A stretch of DNA of 64,000 nt from Sesamum alatum (GCA_034509735.1 JACGWO010000008.1:13279864-13343863), one strand, 5' to 3'. Shown: positions 21,495 to 33,690, counted from the stretch's first letter. Notes: generated from the sequence alone by a model not told the origin. Numbers and translations are program-made.

Positions 21495-21920
21495 TAGTGA
21501 ATTACAATAACCTCTTTTAAGGTTTGGTATAATTACTGATATCTCTCATTTTTTTAAAGATTAAAAATACCACTTTGTAGTCTGTAACTTTAACCAAAAG
21601 TTTGAAATTGTCCACCCTTGTTTTATTTTTTAAACTGTAGAAAATCAGTCGAGGCAAATTATATTATTGCCATCTGTGTAAAAAATGTAAGAAACATCTC
21701 CCTGTGCATTTTAGTCGAAAAGATTAAAAAAACTTTAAAAGTTAAATAAATAATTTGGTTTTCATAAGGGCATTTTGGTATGTTCATACGTAAAAATTGA
21801 TGAAAATGAGTTATTTGTTAGATGGTTACAAACTTTAGAAGGTATTTGTAATTTTTGAAATAATGAGGGGGTATCCGTAATTAAACCAAATATCAGGAGA
21901 AATCATTGTATTTCACCCTT
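21495..21920. mobile_element. Inverted-repeat MITE, GTGAATTAC family
   Basis: Left GTGAATTACAATAACCTC...GGTTTGGTATAATTAC pairs with right GTAATTAAACCAAATATC...CATTGTATTTCACCC. The internal words (AAAATCAGTCGAGGCAAATT, TTTGCCATCTGTG) resemble the element at 47164-47580, so the two are related copies. Confidence 0.65.
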
Positions 21921-22029
21921 AAAAAAATATATGTCAGTCACATATTAATATGACATATATACGTGACATTAGAGTTCGATAGAAAATTCTCATCCAAATT
22001 GGGTTGGAGGAGTTTGTTTTGTCTATGCA

Positions 22030-22117
22030 AGAAAATACCAAAATCGTCAATGATGCCTTAGTTTAGCGGTTAAAATCAACGTTTCATGAACAAGTTTAAG
22101 GTTGTGTGTTCAAGTCC
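22030..22117 (+). other. tRNA-like (SINE-head-like) segment
   Basis: An A-box-like TAGTTTAGCGGT and a B-box-like GTGTTCAAGTCCC lie about 50 bp apart, as in tRNA genes and tRNA-derived SINEs. The acceptor stems do not pair well and no CCA-proximal stem is seen. The segment is cut by the mini-CACTA that starts at 22118. Confidence 0.3.
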
Positions 22118-22422
22118 CACTATAAAAAGATATGGCATTTAACAATGGTTAATACTAAATAACCGTAGCGAATAGTCATTGATCACGGGTACGCAACGGT
22201 TGTCGGTCGTGGTTTCTGCAAGGATGGCTAAAATATTTGTCATGGCTAAAAGCCATGGCGAATATTTTTACCACGGCTAAAATCCGTGGCAAATAAGTTT
22301 TTAATGGTGGAAAAGCTAGTTTTTGCATCGATTTTTATTTAGCCGTAGTTAATAATAATTATTTACCATGGTTTTTAGCCATGGTCATTAAAAATATAGC
22401 TAATATTGATTTTTTTTTAGTG
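22118..22422. mobile_element. Miniature CACTA transposon, TSD TCC
   Basis: Begins CACTATAAAAAG and ends ...TTTTTTTTAGTG (CACTA on the other strand), with TCC on both sides (22115-22117, 22423-22425), the 3-bp duplication expected for CACTA elements. Inside are repeated subterminal words built on GCCATGG and CCACGGCTAAAA in both orientations. 305 bp with no ORF. Confidence 0.7.
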
Positions 22423-24746
22423 TCCTACTGAAATATTTATTTACTTTATGTGAATTTATTATAAACTTTTTTACTATATTGATGTATTATTCAATTAATT
22501 GAGGTATTAATATAATTAATCGCTTAAAAAAGAAAAAGACAAAAATCATATAAAGCTATTAATATTGAATCCAACAGAGAATTTTCCTTATTTCTGTAAT
22601 GCATTTATGGACTCTTTACCTATCTTTATTGCCTGGAATATCTTGGAGGACGATTTTCAGCTGAAAGGATCCCTCCCTCACATTTACAATTCTTTTTTTT
22701 TTTTTTCAATTAAAAGATGAATAAATTATTAAGATAGCAACTCTGGTTTTCTATATAATTTTCTTATCTAATATTTTAATTTTGAGTATTAATTTTATTC
22801 TAAATACACTCAGTATATAAATGATTTGATTTAAGAAAAAAATTGAATGAGGAAATATTAATATAAACGTAGTTATTAATTTTTTTTTGTTTTTATTAAG
22901 TAATATTCTTGCAAAACTATAGTAGTTGCCAGTTAGTTGCATAAAATAAAAAGGAATTAATTAAATATTAAAATAACACTTTTGTAGGCACGTAAATAAA
23001 GTTTGATGAGAAACTATTTTAATTTGTATTGATAGTAGAGGATATAAGGAGGAATTATAATTTGAAATATCATTAAGTAGAGTATATATCATGTTGATAC
23101 TATCATAATTCCCCAATATTTATACACTATTATTAAATTGCTTTTAATGAGCACTTATGTTTTTTGTGGAATGAAATGAAGAAAATAAATGATGATGTTA
23201 GCTTTTAGGAATATTTATAATTATTTTCTTAAAATTTAGCATATAGTTGTGGTAAATATAAATTTTTCTTTCCTATTGCACACATAATACCATCTATTGT
23301 TTAATATTTTGATTTGAATTAACTCAAATTATTGTATAAATATTGAAAAGGCAAAATGTAAATAGCACAGACGTCTCAAAAGAAAATTAAATTCAAAATA
23401 ATTTGGGTTAAAAATTAAAATTCGATAGCCACAGGAATTATAGGCTCGAGTCCAAAAGACAGACTTCTATATAATCAAAGATGAATATGTTAGGAACTGA
23501 ATTTAGTCATATTGTGGACGTATGCAAAAAAAATAAATAAGAAAAGAATATAATTGCAAAATACAAGATTTCACACGATTCAAAGAATTCTCCTAAGTTT
23601 ATGGTTTTGCGTGAATTACAATAAGAGGTCATCCATCAACTACGTATCCTATATATGACGTCTGTAAAGTATTGTAAAGTTACAAATTTACCCCTGACAA
23701 CGAAAATTTACGATTAATCGTTAAATTGGGATGTAATGTTAGGTCAAACTCCACGTTTGCATGGAATATTAAAGTCATTTTGACATTTGTATTAATTATG
23801 TTTGTATTAGCATGCAAAAAATTAGTTGCAATCTAGACAATAAATCACTTACTATCAATCTATGCTTATATGTTGTAAACCAACACAACATCTAAAGCAC
23901 CAATGCTATGGTGTTCCCCTTGCAAAAGTTTTGAATAGAGGAAGCCATCAATTTTTAGTAAGTGGCCAAACTAATAATAGCAAAATGTCTATTTTTAATA
24001 ATTGTGACATGTAGAAATTACACACACATATCAAAAACTAAGTGGCTGTGGCCCAGTTGCTGGTTTAACCACAATCAAGTTTTGAAGTTGATTTATGAAT
24101 AACTCAATTATGAAGCTCCCAACCACCCTCACCCAAAGAAATCCATAATGAGAGATGATGATGGAGTGGAAGTGACAAAAATTAAGATATAATTGAAGAA
24201 TTTGTCTATGATTCTAAAAAAATTCAATGTTACAAAAATTGTAATATATTTTTAAATGGAATTTCATAATAGAATTTGCAAGTATTTGGAAGAAAAGAGT
24301 TCTAATCTAGTACAATAGGCTCTAAGTTTTGGACTAATTCAAACAATTATGAAACTCCAACATAGAGTACAGATCTGACATACTGGTAATATTGTGGTAA
24401 AATATAAGGCCCAAATGAAAATTATACAGATATTAAATTAAACGAAGTTTGTGAGAATGGAAAATTTTAAATAATCGACCGGACAGTGGTCAAAGAAATA
24501 ATGGAATTTCGTGATGAAAGGTGATCGCTCATGTCAATAGTTGGTATGCTTAAGATTCTTCTTGAAAAGACGACCATGGGCGTGTGGTGGCGCGTCCGTT
24601 AAAATAAGGGAAAAAATCGATTCTACATCATATACTTTTTTTATATAAAAACAGTAGCTGAAATTTGAATTATATATATATATATATATATTGTTTTAGT
24701 TAGTAATATTTAATTTTATAATCTCATAATTTGTTACTTTGAAATT
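22423..24746. other. AT-rich intergenic sequence, no gene
   Basis: Contains homopolymers and a TA microsatellite (24672-24691). No domain, LTR or paired end was recognised. A tTGTTAGGAACTGAATT-type start near 23489 could be an LTR edge but I found no partner. Confidence 0.4.
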
Positions 24747-25090
24747 GGGGTTAAATGCAATTTACCCATTTGTGTTGTTTGAAAAGTGCAGAAAACTCCT
24801 TAAGAAAAAAGAAAATACAAAACACCACCCTCAAGATTTCAAGAAAATGGCAAAAAAAAAAAAAAAAAAATCAACGGGATTGCATTACACGTGCCATTTT
24901 TTAATTTCTTTTTTAAATATAAAATGATAGTTTTACCTTTGTTTTAAACTCGTTAGATTTCATTTAGATGAATGGTTCAAATCTCATCAATATTAATTAT
25001 ACCCTGCTAGCTTGGAGGGGTGGGGGGTTGTATCTTCTTTTCTCGTTGGTTCTTTTTTATACTTTTCAGATAACACAATGGGTAAATTTC
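24747..25090. mobile_element. Short inverted-repeat element, entered by the LINE (main part)
   Basis: The left end GGGGTTAAATGCAATTTACC...TTTGTGTTGTTTG is mirrored by CAGATAACACAATGGGTAAATT at 25064-25088. The missing last bases of the right end (GATAAATTGCATTTAATCC) are found at 37281-37299, beyond the LINE/copia nest. It is related to the elements at 39984 and 55505. Confidence 0.65.
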
Positions 25091-25107
25091 TTCTTTTTTT
25101 TTTTTTT

Positions 25108-27046
25108 CCGAGCAAAAGATGAATGTATATATAACCAAATCAATTAGCAAAAACATATAATGTCCAAATGAATCAAGCTCTAGGTACTATCCTTGGAACC
25201 CACTCCATCTTTGAACTACCAGTGAAGACATGCAACCCCCATCGAGCGAACAATCAGGGGCTGTCAGGCGGCCTTCCAAGATCAACTCATTGCGGTTGTA
25301 GCATAGATTCCAACAAATCATTAGGAATAGTGAAAAATCCTCTCTATCCAGCCCTCTACTTACTCCCCGGAACCAGTCCTCCGTTACCTCTGTATGCAGG
25401 TCCATGTTAGCCCATGGAAGCCCCGCTAGACCCATACTTGTCTGGAGAAGGAGCACTGTAGGAGTGTGTGCAAAGTGGTCTCTGGTTCTATACCACATCC
25501 GGGGCAATTCTCCGCAATGTCCATTTCTCGGGGTTTTAGATTTGCGATTGACGAAACAGCTTCAAAGCAGACCTTTCAAGCGAACAACTGGACTTTGGGC
25601 GGAACTTTGGCCTTGCAGAGGAACCCCCATGTGGATGGACCCTGCAGTGCTGCTCTTGTCTTCGAACAACTAGCCGTCCTCTCCCCTTGTAATGCCAATC
25701 TGTACGCACTTTTTACAGTGAAGCGCCCCAACGGGTCAAAGTGTCAGACCACCTTGTCCTTGCTTCCTCGTCGCAACTTTCTTTGCAGGATACACTCTGC
25801 ATCTTCCTGGTCAAACTCAGCCCGTATCAGCGCCTCATTCCACTCTCTACCACCTGCTAATATCATGCTTTGTACAGTGGCATCTAGCTAGGCTCGCGTG
25901 GAAGAAATCTAAACTCGAGTAGTACTTACTCCTCATGACCTTACTAAGTAGCGTATCCAAGTGCATAATGAGATGCCAAGCTTGCTTTGCTAACATGCTG
26001 AGATTGAAAGCCTTGAGAGCTGGAAACCCCAAACCCCCTTCGTGTTTTCCCCTACACAACTTTCGCCACGCAAGCTAGTGGATACTCGGGCGTTCACTAT
26101 GCTGCCAAAAGAAGTTTGCGATGAGTCCCTCCAATTTGCACAATAAGCCGTCGGGGAGCATAAGACCACCGCTTTAATCAGTACTGAGTGGCCTTCTTGG
26201 GATAGGCGTTAGCACTCCAATTTTGCATCTTACCCCATACTTTGTCCTTCAACCCTTCGAATACCTCTTTTTCTGACCGGCCAACTACTATCAGCAATCC
26301 CAGATACTTATCGTGCTTGTTAATGAGCTCTACTCCCATCACACTGCCAACTCCATCCGTAGCCTAACGTCCGTATTCTTGCTAAAAGACATAGCCAATT
26401 TTTGAAAATTGATAGCTAGCCCTGATGCCTTCTCGAATTGGTCCAACAATGCCTTGATGATACCATAAACTCACGCGTGGCCTAGCAAAAAAGCAACTTA
26501 TCATCCACGAAGAGGAGGTGGGTGACCCTTTGAGCCTCGCGGTATACTGCTACACGCTTGATTTGGCCCTCTTGTTCAACCCTGTGTATCATACTGCTCA
26601 TCGCCTCTGCACAAAAAAGAAACAAGTAGGGGGATAATAAGTCTACTTGACGGAGCCCTAGTTCTGGAACAATGAGTTCGCCCGGGTCTCCCTCGAACAG
26701 AACCGAATATGAAACCGTTGAAACATAGAACATAACCAAATTCACAATATTAGTATCAAAACCTAGTCTAAGCATGACCCTCTCAAGAAAAATCCATTCC
26801 ACGCGGTCATACACCTTACCTGATCTAACTTCAGCGTTGCGTATCCCTCCTTCCCCCCCCCCCCTCCGGCCTTATGGGAGAGGTAGTGATTCAACTTGTA
26901 AGGCACAAGAACATTATCAGTTATCAGACAACCGGGGATGAACGTGGATTGATTTTTCGAGATGATACTATCCAGAAAAGGCTTAAGACGATTTGCAATA
27001 ACCTTGGAAGCTAGCTTATGGATGACATTGCAAAGACTAATGGGTC
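25108..27046 (-). pseudogene. LINE ORF2, 3' part: RT palm to zinc-finger domain
   Basis: In minus-strand order, the frame just past the copia junction reads GPISLCNVIHKLASKVIANR (27046-26990), RT motif 2 of plant LINEs. Then come YDRVEWIFLERVMLRLGF (about 26814-26760), GLRQVDLLSPYLFLFCAEAM and THLLFVDDKLLFC (26482-26530; the [FY]xDD box is kept as FVDD). Further on, HEGGLGFPALKAFNLSMLAK (about 26040-25975) is the usual post-RT motif. At 25187-25507, MWYRTRDHFAHTPT and VWASLGLPW-like words mark the zf-RVT domain. Stops and frameshifts occur between these pieces (for example before 26482 and at 25847), so the enzyme is dead. A C-run (26850-26863) interrupts one segment. Confidence 0.75.
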
Positions 27047-27051
27047 CGAAC

Positions 27052-29318
27052 TGTTAGAATAGGTGACCGTCAAGCCAATTTATTGGCTCTTTGTAAACTA
27101 TTCTATGCGATCTTTTTTCAATAATATGTTAATTTAAGAAATGTTCTTTGGCCATTTTCATCATATGCTTTTAACATTATATTTATATGAGCATTTGGTT
27201 GAAGCCCTTAGATCAATTATGCTACGGGATTGGCTCGCGCATATGATGGCGACCATGAAACCAACCTCTATGGTTTGATCTAAAATATTCCAGGTCGATG
27301 AATCGATCGAGATAGGGCATTAACCATTCCTTAAAGACTTGCACTAAGTGATGCGTTCATATGATGAATGTCGAGTTTCATAGATAGAGACATATGACGT
27401 CTGCGCACTTTAGTGGGTGCTTGATAAAGAGTTATCAAGTTCACTGAATTGACTCGCAGGAGTTGTCATGTGGAAGCCCTATATGGCATGATCAGTATGA
27501 CTAGAACTCCTAGGCTACGGTAGTGCACTAACTAGTCCTTAGACTTGAGGTTCCATAGTAACCTTGTGCATAGGACGGCTATAACTTGATCATGTACAAT
27601 GTGGTCTCAAGTTTCATCCTGGATCACTATACGGTCATGTTTCAGACATAGTTGAAGCATGCATGGAGGTTGGTGAGTTCCAAGATAGGATCTGTTACTT
27701 ATCATGAGATGATAACGAACCTCCTATGTTCTCTACATTATGCGTTCCTCGAAGCCCATGGCCATGGCTATTGATCAAATAGGAAAAAGGATTTTTCCTA
27801 TATTGATAAATTTGAAGCATAACTTGAAGAGTTGATACATAGACATCAAAGTCGATAATGGGAACCGGTAACTAATTCCATGCCCTAGACTTTGATCGGG
27901 AGGTTAGTAGCGGAGGGACCGTATATGCGTGGTACGCGTAGCTCACAGGTTCACGCAATAATTCACCTATTCTCTAGTGCTATGGACCATTGCTAGATGG
28001 CCACCCATGGTGACGGGTACCCTCCAATTAAGGAGTTAATTAAGGGAGATAAATTATGATAAGATCTAATTAATCTAATGCAAGTAAGTTGCTAATTAAA
28101 TTGTATATATGATACAAGCCCAAGTCTAGCTGAATAGTGAACCTAAAGGGTCACACACAAATCCATGATGGAATTATTGGAATTAATTTGTAGAATTAAT
28201 TATAGAGAGTGAATCAATTAATTTAAGGAGTTAAATTAATTGATTGAAATGATTTATGAAATCATTTGATGGGAATATTAAATAATATGATTATTTAATT
28301 TGGAGTTAAATTCACAAGCATTAAATTGATTAAGTAAGACTTGTGATAGATTAATTAAGATGAATCTATTTGAGCTTGAAAATCAATTAATTAGATTAAT
28401 TGATTTGGGCTTATATTTAATTAAGGAATTAAATATCATGGGCTAAATAATAAGTTGGGAATTAATTAAAATTGGACTTAGTCCAATTGAAAATTAATAT
28501 AAAGCCCAAGACCTTAGCCCAAGCCCACAAGGTAAGATTCATTGAACATAGACATGACTTGTTTTCATCTTTAGATGAAGAAGAAAATATGAGTCATTCT
28601 AAAGCTTGTTTATAAAGAAGACAAGTATAAAAGGAGAAAAGATGAGTCATGCTAGAACTTGTCTATGAAGAAGACAAGTGTTCTAAGAGCAAAACAAAAG
28701 ATCTTGTCTACATTCATTGTAACTAGTGCAAAGGAATGCCTATAAAAAGGGGTACAATGCAGGAGATTAATATACCAATTTCTACATACAAAGATACAAA
28801 AACTCTTGTTTTCCTCTTGCTCTCTAGTTCGTAGACTTTTTCTCCTTCAAAGCTAGAAAGTCTAGCTTTCACTTTAGCATTGGTCTTATGTTCATTTCTC
28901 ATCTCCAAAAGAGAAGAATTCCCTTGATTTCTCCATAGATCAATAGTTGATCTACCATAATCCTCCAAAACCTACTAGCATAGGTTTGAGGGTGATTCCA
29001 TCATAGGTGGTGTGGACTAACTTTAGAGGGAAGACACTTGCGTTCCTACCGTGAACAACAATTCAAGGCGCTTCCATTTTGACGTTCCACCAATTTTAAG
29101 GTAAGGTTGTTCTTGAGAAAGTTCAAGTAACCAACATCAACCGGAGAGCAAAAAAGGTTAGTTTCTCTTAACCATTCAATTGACATCCTTTTATGCATGA
29201 GATCCACATCATAATAGCAACGAGACGGGCGATTTGATCGCTAATTATAATATTATTTTGTAATTAAAATCTTAATTTTCGCTGCGTTTAACGTCTCGGG
29301 GCTTATACGAAGATAACA
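27052..29318 (+). repeat. 5' LTR of the large copia element
   Basis: 2267 bp, TGTTAGAATA...GAAGATAACA. It holds the TATA box at 28741. Near its 3' end it keeps a stretch of about 90 bp (about 29126-29225) that the 3' LTR lacks. Confidence 0.92.
28741..28750 (+). promoter_or_regulatory. LTR TATA box
   Basis: TATAAAAAGG, repeated at 36238-36247 in the 3' LTR, about 570 bp before the LTR end. Likely start of the element transcript. Confidence 0.6.
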
Positions 29319-29319
29319 G

Positions 29320-29332
29320 TGGTATCAGAGCC
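29320..29332 (+). other. Primer-binding site (initiator Met tRNA type)
   Basis: TGGTATCAGAGCC lies two bases after the 5' LTR, the standard copia primer site. Confidence 0.9.
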
Positions 29333-30638
29333 CGGTCATGCAAGTCAATTGAATTTATTTTGGTTTGATGTGATTTAATCGGTTTAAATTGCTTAACGAT
29401 TAATTTTATGTGTTAATCTCTTGATGTATTGAATTTAATTCTTGGGCATATTTCAATTGTTGAAATTTGATTCTATTGTGTTTCACCTTCCGCCTACATG
29501 GCCGGATTATCTTCCGCCTACATGGTCGGATTTAATAGCAATTTTTGTATATTCTCAGCTCTGTTTTTATTTGAGGACAATAAATATATATATTATTTTT
29601 CTAATTTATATATGGATATAAATTGAGAAAGAAAATTGGATTTTCACTTTCAATTTCATTAGGAAAATTAAACATATTCTCTTAATAAGATTAGGACAAT
29701 TTCTTGGAAAGTCCTAGTTAATTTGACACTATGAATCAAGTGCCCATGAATTAAATTCAATTTCATTCCATGGAAAACATCTTGTGATTGGACATAAGGA
29801 ATATAATTCTTTTGTTTTATTGGATCTATATATATACATGATATTATTTGCATATATGATATATGATATCTTTATTCAATATATGATCATCCAACTAGGG
29901 CATGCTAGGATTTATTTCTTGTATATATGTTTATATGGCTTTGCTTGATGTTCATACCTTCAATTTTACATTGTATATGATAAACAAGCAAACAAGAATA
30001 TAACATTGTGATGAGGTCTTGCATAAACAAATGGTTTAAACCCTCACTTGGAGTGTCCAAGTTAAAATATTAAGCCCGTGATGGATAAAATCAAATTGGA
30101 TTTGATAATCCAGACCTTCCATCCATAGTGATAAAATATGAGATGCTATCACCTTTCAATTCATTGTCTCACGAGTCGTGGAATGATTTGGAAGTAGTGA
30201 AAAGTTGTATTATCACTATGAACAAGTAAATTACCTACTATGACTCTGTCTCATGAGTCGTGGAGGGTGATAGTGAGAGGTCTTTTGGTCGATGGGTTGG
30301 GCTTAACGTGGAGTAAAATAATTCACTTGGAGTCCTTGGAATTATGTGAAAAATGAGGTAAAACACCTTGGGGATCTCATAAGATGAGAATGGTGAAAGT
30401 CACCTCCCATAGAATTATTTTTCATGCGAATCGTAACAGCGGGGTATGAAATCCGTTCTATGGACCTCAAGCCCACTAGGAAAAATATTTCCCGAAAATC
30501 CATATGGGGGTTTATGGAATTTTGAAGAAATAGTGGGAGCAATTTATGATTAAGGACCATATCGTAAATTTAATTAACATTGATTGAAAGAATGCTAAAA
30601 TCTCCATTGTTTCTTCTTTTCTTTCTTGTAGATCGAAA
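29333..30638 (+). other. Leader of the large copia element
   Basis: 1.3 kb of non-coding sequence between the primer-binding site and gag, with no recognisable ORF. It includes direct repeats CTTCCGCCTACATGG near 29488 and 29511 and two CTCATGAGTCGTGGA-type words near 30169 and 30249. Confidence 0.6.
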
Positions 30639-31346
30639 ATGTCTAAAAGTCCACTTGCTAACATACTCGAGACAAACAAACTTATTGGAACCAACTATGC
30701 TGACTGGCTTAGGAATCTCAAAATTATTTTGGATTCCGAAAAACGCTCTTATGTGTTGGAATCTCGTCCTCCGACTGAGCTTCCTGAGGATTCAACTGAT
30801 GAAGAACGTGTGACGTTCCAACGTTGGATCGATGATGACCTTCAGGCCCGTTGTCTTATGCTGGCATCTATGAGCAATGAACTGCAAAAGCAACATGAAC
30901 ACCTTAAGCATGCATCTGAGATCTTTGTACGATTACAAGAGTTGTTTGCGGTACACGATCGGCATATAAGATATGCAGCATCAAAGGAGTTCTATCGGGC
31001 AAAGATGACTGAGGGGTCGTTTGTTCATGACCACGGCGTCAAGATGCTTTCTCTCATTGAGAAGTTAGAATCTTTGAACACAGGCATGAAGAATGACTCC
31101 TACATAGATGTGATCTTGCAGTCATTACCGCCGTCTTTTGATCAATTTATTGTTAATTACAATATGAACGATCTTGAGAAGACTGTTCCTGAATTGATCA
31201 ATATGCTTATGCAATACGAGGCTACTATAAAGAAGCCTGCACCAGTAATGCTAGCAACCCCATCCACATCTTCCTCCATGACCAAAAGGGTCAAGAAATG
31301 GAGGAGAAATGGAAAGGGAAGGAAGAAAAGCAACAAGGACGGCTGA
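30639..31346 (+). CDS. Copia gag (capsid) of the large element
   Basis: Forms the particle that packages element RNA. The 235-residue frame begins MSKSPLANILETNKLIGTNY, the usual copia Gag start, with NYADWLRNLKIIL just after (DUF4219/UBN2-type region). HDRHIRYAASKEFYRAKM and LQSLPPSFDQFIVNYNMN follow in the expected order. The C-terminus is basic (KRVKKWRRNGKGRKK). The frame ends at a TGA (31344-31346). The CCHC knuckle that normally belongs to Gag lies just after the stop (31401-31450). A single base change could explain the premature end. The start ATG is the first in the frame. Confidence 0.85.
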   Translation: MSKSPLANILETNKLIGTNYADWLRNLKIILDSEKRSYVLESRPPTELPEDSTDEERVTFQRWIDDDLQARCLMLASMSNELQKQHEHLKHASEIFVRLQELFAVHDRHIRYAASKEFYRAKMTEGSFVHDHGVKMLSLIEKLESLNTGMKNDSYIDVILQSLPPSFDQFIVNYNMNDLEKTVPELINMLMQYEATIKKPAPVMLATPSTSSSMTKRVKKWRRNGKGRKKSNKDG

Positions 31347-31397
31347 GGAAAGGGCAAAGGGAAAAAGATAATCAAGGCCAATCCAGCAAATGATGAG

Positions 31398-31580
31398 TGT
31401 CATCACTGCCACGAAAAAGGCCATTGGAAGAGGAATTGCAAGAAGTTTCTTGCAACAGTCCAAGGTATTTTCGTTGTTGAAATTAACATGGTTGCTAATA
31501 ATGCTTTTTGGGTATTAGATACCGGTTGTGGAGCTCATATTTGCAATGATTTGCAGATAATGAGAAGAAGCAAAAGTTAG
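31398..31580 (+). pseudogene. Copia zinc knuckle and protease remnant
   Basis: CHHCHEKGHWKRNC (about 31402-31443) is the nucleocapsid CCHC knuckle. WVLDTGCGAHICND (about 31510-31553) holds the aspartic-protease DTG triplet, here DTGCGAH as in plant copia elements. A TAG follows at about 31578-31580, so the protease domain is cut off from the integrase frame. Confidence 0.75.
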
Positions 31581-31591
31581 GTGAAGGGGAT

Positions 31592-32620
31592 GTGATCCTC
31601 AGGCTTGGAGACGGCAAGCAAGTTGCTGCTGAAGCCGTTGGAACTGTTCACTTAGCTATTAGCAAGGATGTTATGATAGTACTTAATAGTTCTTATTATG
31701 TACCAAGTATGATAAGAAACATTGTATCTATACCTACTCTTGATGAAGAGGGATATGAATTTTGTATATCAAAACAATGTTTCTACTTAATGAGGAATGG
31801 TTCTTCTGTTTTACTTGGCACTTTAATAAATGATTTATATACTATCCAACAACATAATATGATTATGAACGTTCAACATAAACGAAAATTGGATGATCAA
31901 GAAAATGCACAAACATGGCACGCTAGATTAGGTCACATTTCCATGGATAGGATGAAGAGGTTGATTGACTCCAAAAATCTAGAAATAGAGAACTTAGATG
32001 CTCTTTCAACTTGTGAATCTTGTCTCAAGGGAAAAATGACCAAAACACCATTTATTGGACAAAGTAGTCGTGCCTCTGCACTGTTGGATTTAATCCACAC
32101 AGATGTTTGTGGACCTTTAAGTATTCCAGCTAGAGGAGGATTTTCTTACTTCATAACCTTTACCAATGATCACTCACGATTCGGTTATGTGTACTTAATG
32201 AAGTACAAGTGTGAAGCATTTGAAATGTTCAAAGAATTCAAACTTGAAGTAGAAAATCAAACTGGACAAAAAATTAAGACCATTCGATCTGATCGTGGAG
32301 GTGAATACTTAAGTGGTGAATTCTTGAATTACTTAAAAGAGAATGGGATTCTCTCTCAGTGGACTCCTCCTGCAACGCCACAACTTAATGGCGTGGCTGA
32401 AAGGAGGAACCGAACTTTGTTGGACATGGTTCATTCCATGATGAGTTCTACTACATTACCTCTTTCTTTTTGGGGCTATGCATTAAAAACGGCGGCCAAG
32501 TTATTAAACATGGTGCCATCTAAGGCTGTACCCAAAACACCATATGAAATATGGCATGGCAAACCACCCTCTTATAAGTATTTGAGAATATGGGGTGTCC
32601 CACATATGTCAAAAGACTAG
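31592..32620 (+). CDS. Copia integrase of the large element (open frame)
   Basis: Inserts element DNA into the genome. The frame of 342 residues includes the pre-integrase HHCC zinc-binding part (HARLGH...CESCLKGK, residues about 109-152). The catalytic core follows with D (HTDVCGPL), D (RSDRGGEY) and E (NGVAERRNR) in the standard DD35E layout. The frame runs out at a stop (32618-32620) after WGVPHMSKD. The matching continuation (CPTYVKRL) is in another frame from about 32593, so a one-base frameshift separates it from the rest of pol. Confidence 0.85.
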   Translation: MILRLGDGKQVAAEAVGTVHLAISKDVMIVLNSSYYVPSMIRNIVSIPTLDEEGYEFCISKQCFYLMRNGSSVLLGTLINDLYTIQQHNMIMNVQHKRKLDDQENAQTWHARLGHISMDRMKRLIDSKNLEIENLDALSTCESCLKGKMTKTPFIGQSSRASALLDLIHTDVCGPLSIPARGGFSYFITFTNDHSRFGYVYLMKYKCEAFEMFKEFKLEVENQTGQKIKTIRSDRGGEYLSGEFLNYLKENGILSQWTPPATPQLNGVAERRNRTLLDMVHSMMSSTTLPLSFWGYALKTAAKLLNMVPSKAVPKTPYEIWHGKPPSYKYLRIWGVPHMSKD

Positions 32621-33000
32621 TGGGAGATAAGTTGGATATGAGATCCATCTTATGTAGATTTGTTGGATATCCGAAAGAAACTGTAGGATACTACTTCTAT
32701 GATCCCTCAGAACAAAACGTGTTTGTTTTGAAAAATGCAGTATTCTTGGAAAAGGGTTTTCCTTCGTATACTCAAAACAAAGAGGTGCAATTCGAAGAGT
32801 CGAGTGACGCATCACCTATGGCAGAAATGACACCCATACTGCCTCACAATGAACCTTTTGATTTTACACATCCTTTGAGAAAGTCGGCTAGAGTCTCTAA
32901 ACAGCCTGAGAGATATGGTATGCTAGCCTTGACTGGTCAATTGGATAATGATCCAAAGACGTTCGAAAAGGCGATGTCTGACATCGATTCGGGTAGATAG
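32590..33000 (+). pseudogene. Integrase C-terminus and linker to RT
   Basis: Reads CRFVGYPKETVGYYFYDPSE and VFVLKNAVFLEKGF, the GYP...GYYFYDP..N.VFVSRDVVFLE pattern of copia integrase C-termini, then RKSARVSKQPERYG before RT. The frame ends in a TAG at 32998 just where RT should begin. Confidence 0.8.
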
Positions 33001-33690
33001 CTTGAGGCCATGAGATCCGAAATGGACTCCATGAACTCCAACAAGGTATGGACCTTGGTGGACCCACCTAAGGGAGTTAGGCCCGTTGGGTGCAAATGGG
33101 TCTACAAGCGAAAGCTTGGAGCCGATGGAGAGGTATCGACCTTTAAGGCCCGATTGGTAGCGAAAGGCTACACTTAAAGTCCTGGTGTGGACTTTGAAGA
33201 GACCTATTCGTCCGTCGCTATGGCCACGTCCATAAGGATCTTACTTGCCATTTCTGCGTATTATGACTATGAGATATGGCAAATGGATGTGAAAACTGCA
33301 TTCCTTAATGGATTCATTGAGGAAGAAATCTATATGGACCAGCCACAAGGTTTTACATCTAAAGGAGAAGAGCAAAAAGTTTGTAAACTCCAGAGGTCCA
33401 TTTATGGGCTCAAACAGGCATCCCGAAGTTGGAACATTCATTTTGATGAGGTTATAAAATGTTATGACTTCATCAAGAACGAATATGATCCCTGTGTATA
33501 TAAAAAGGTTAGTGGGAGCTCTATTGTGTTCCTCGTGGTTTATGTGGATGATATTTTACTCATCGGGAATGATTTTAAAATATTAGGTGACATTAAAGCA
33601 TGATTATCTACTCAATTCTCCATGAAGGACTTGGGTGAAGCTTCCTATATTCTTGGGAAAAGATCCACAGAGATAGATCTAAAAGAATGT
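33001..33690 (+). pseudogene. Copia reverse transcriptase of the large element
   Basis: RVT_2 domain: VGCKWVYKRKLGADGEVSTF and KARLVAKGYT, a stop (TAA about 33175), then GVDFEETYSSVAMATSIRIL, QMDVKTAFLNGFIEEEIYM, QRSIYGLKQASRSWNIHFDE and VVYVDDILLIGND. The catalytic YVDD is intact (about 33538-33549). Stops at 32998, 33175 and 33601 break the polyprotein; each is one substitution from a sense codon, so the decay is recent. Confidence 0.85.

Noticed and set aside
22030..22117. A functional tRNA gene
   Set aside because: A- and B-box-like words are present but the acceptor stem does not pair and an insertion starts at the B box.
25168..25891. Plus-strand open frames overlapping the LINE
   Set aside because: They are shadows of the minus-strand LINE ORF2, whose zf-RVT and post-RT motifs are recognisable.
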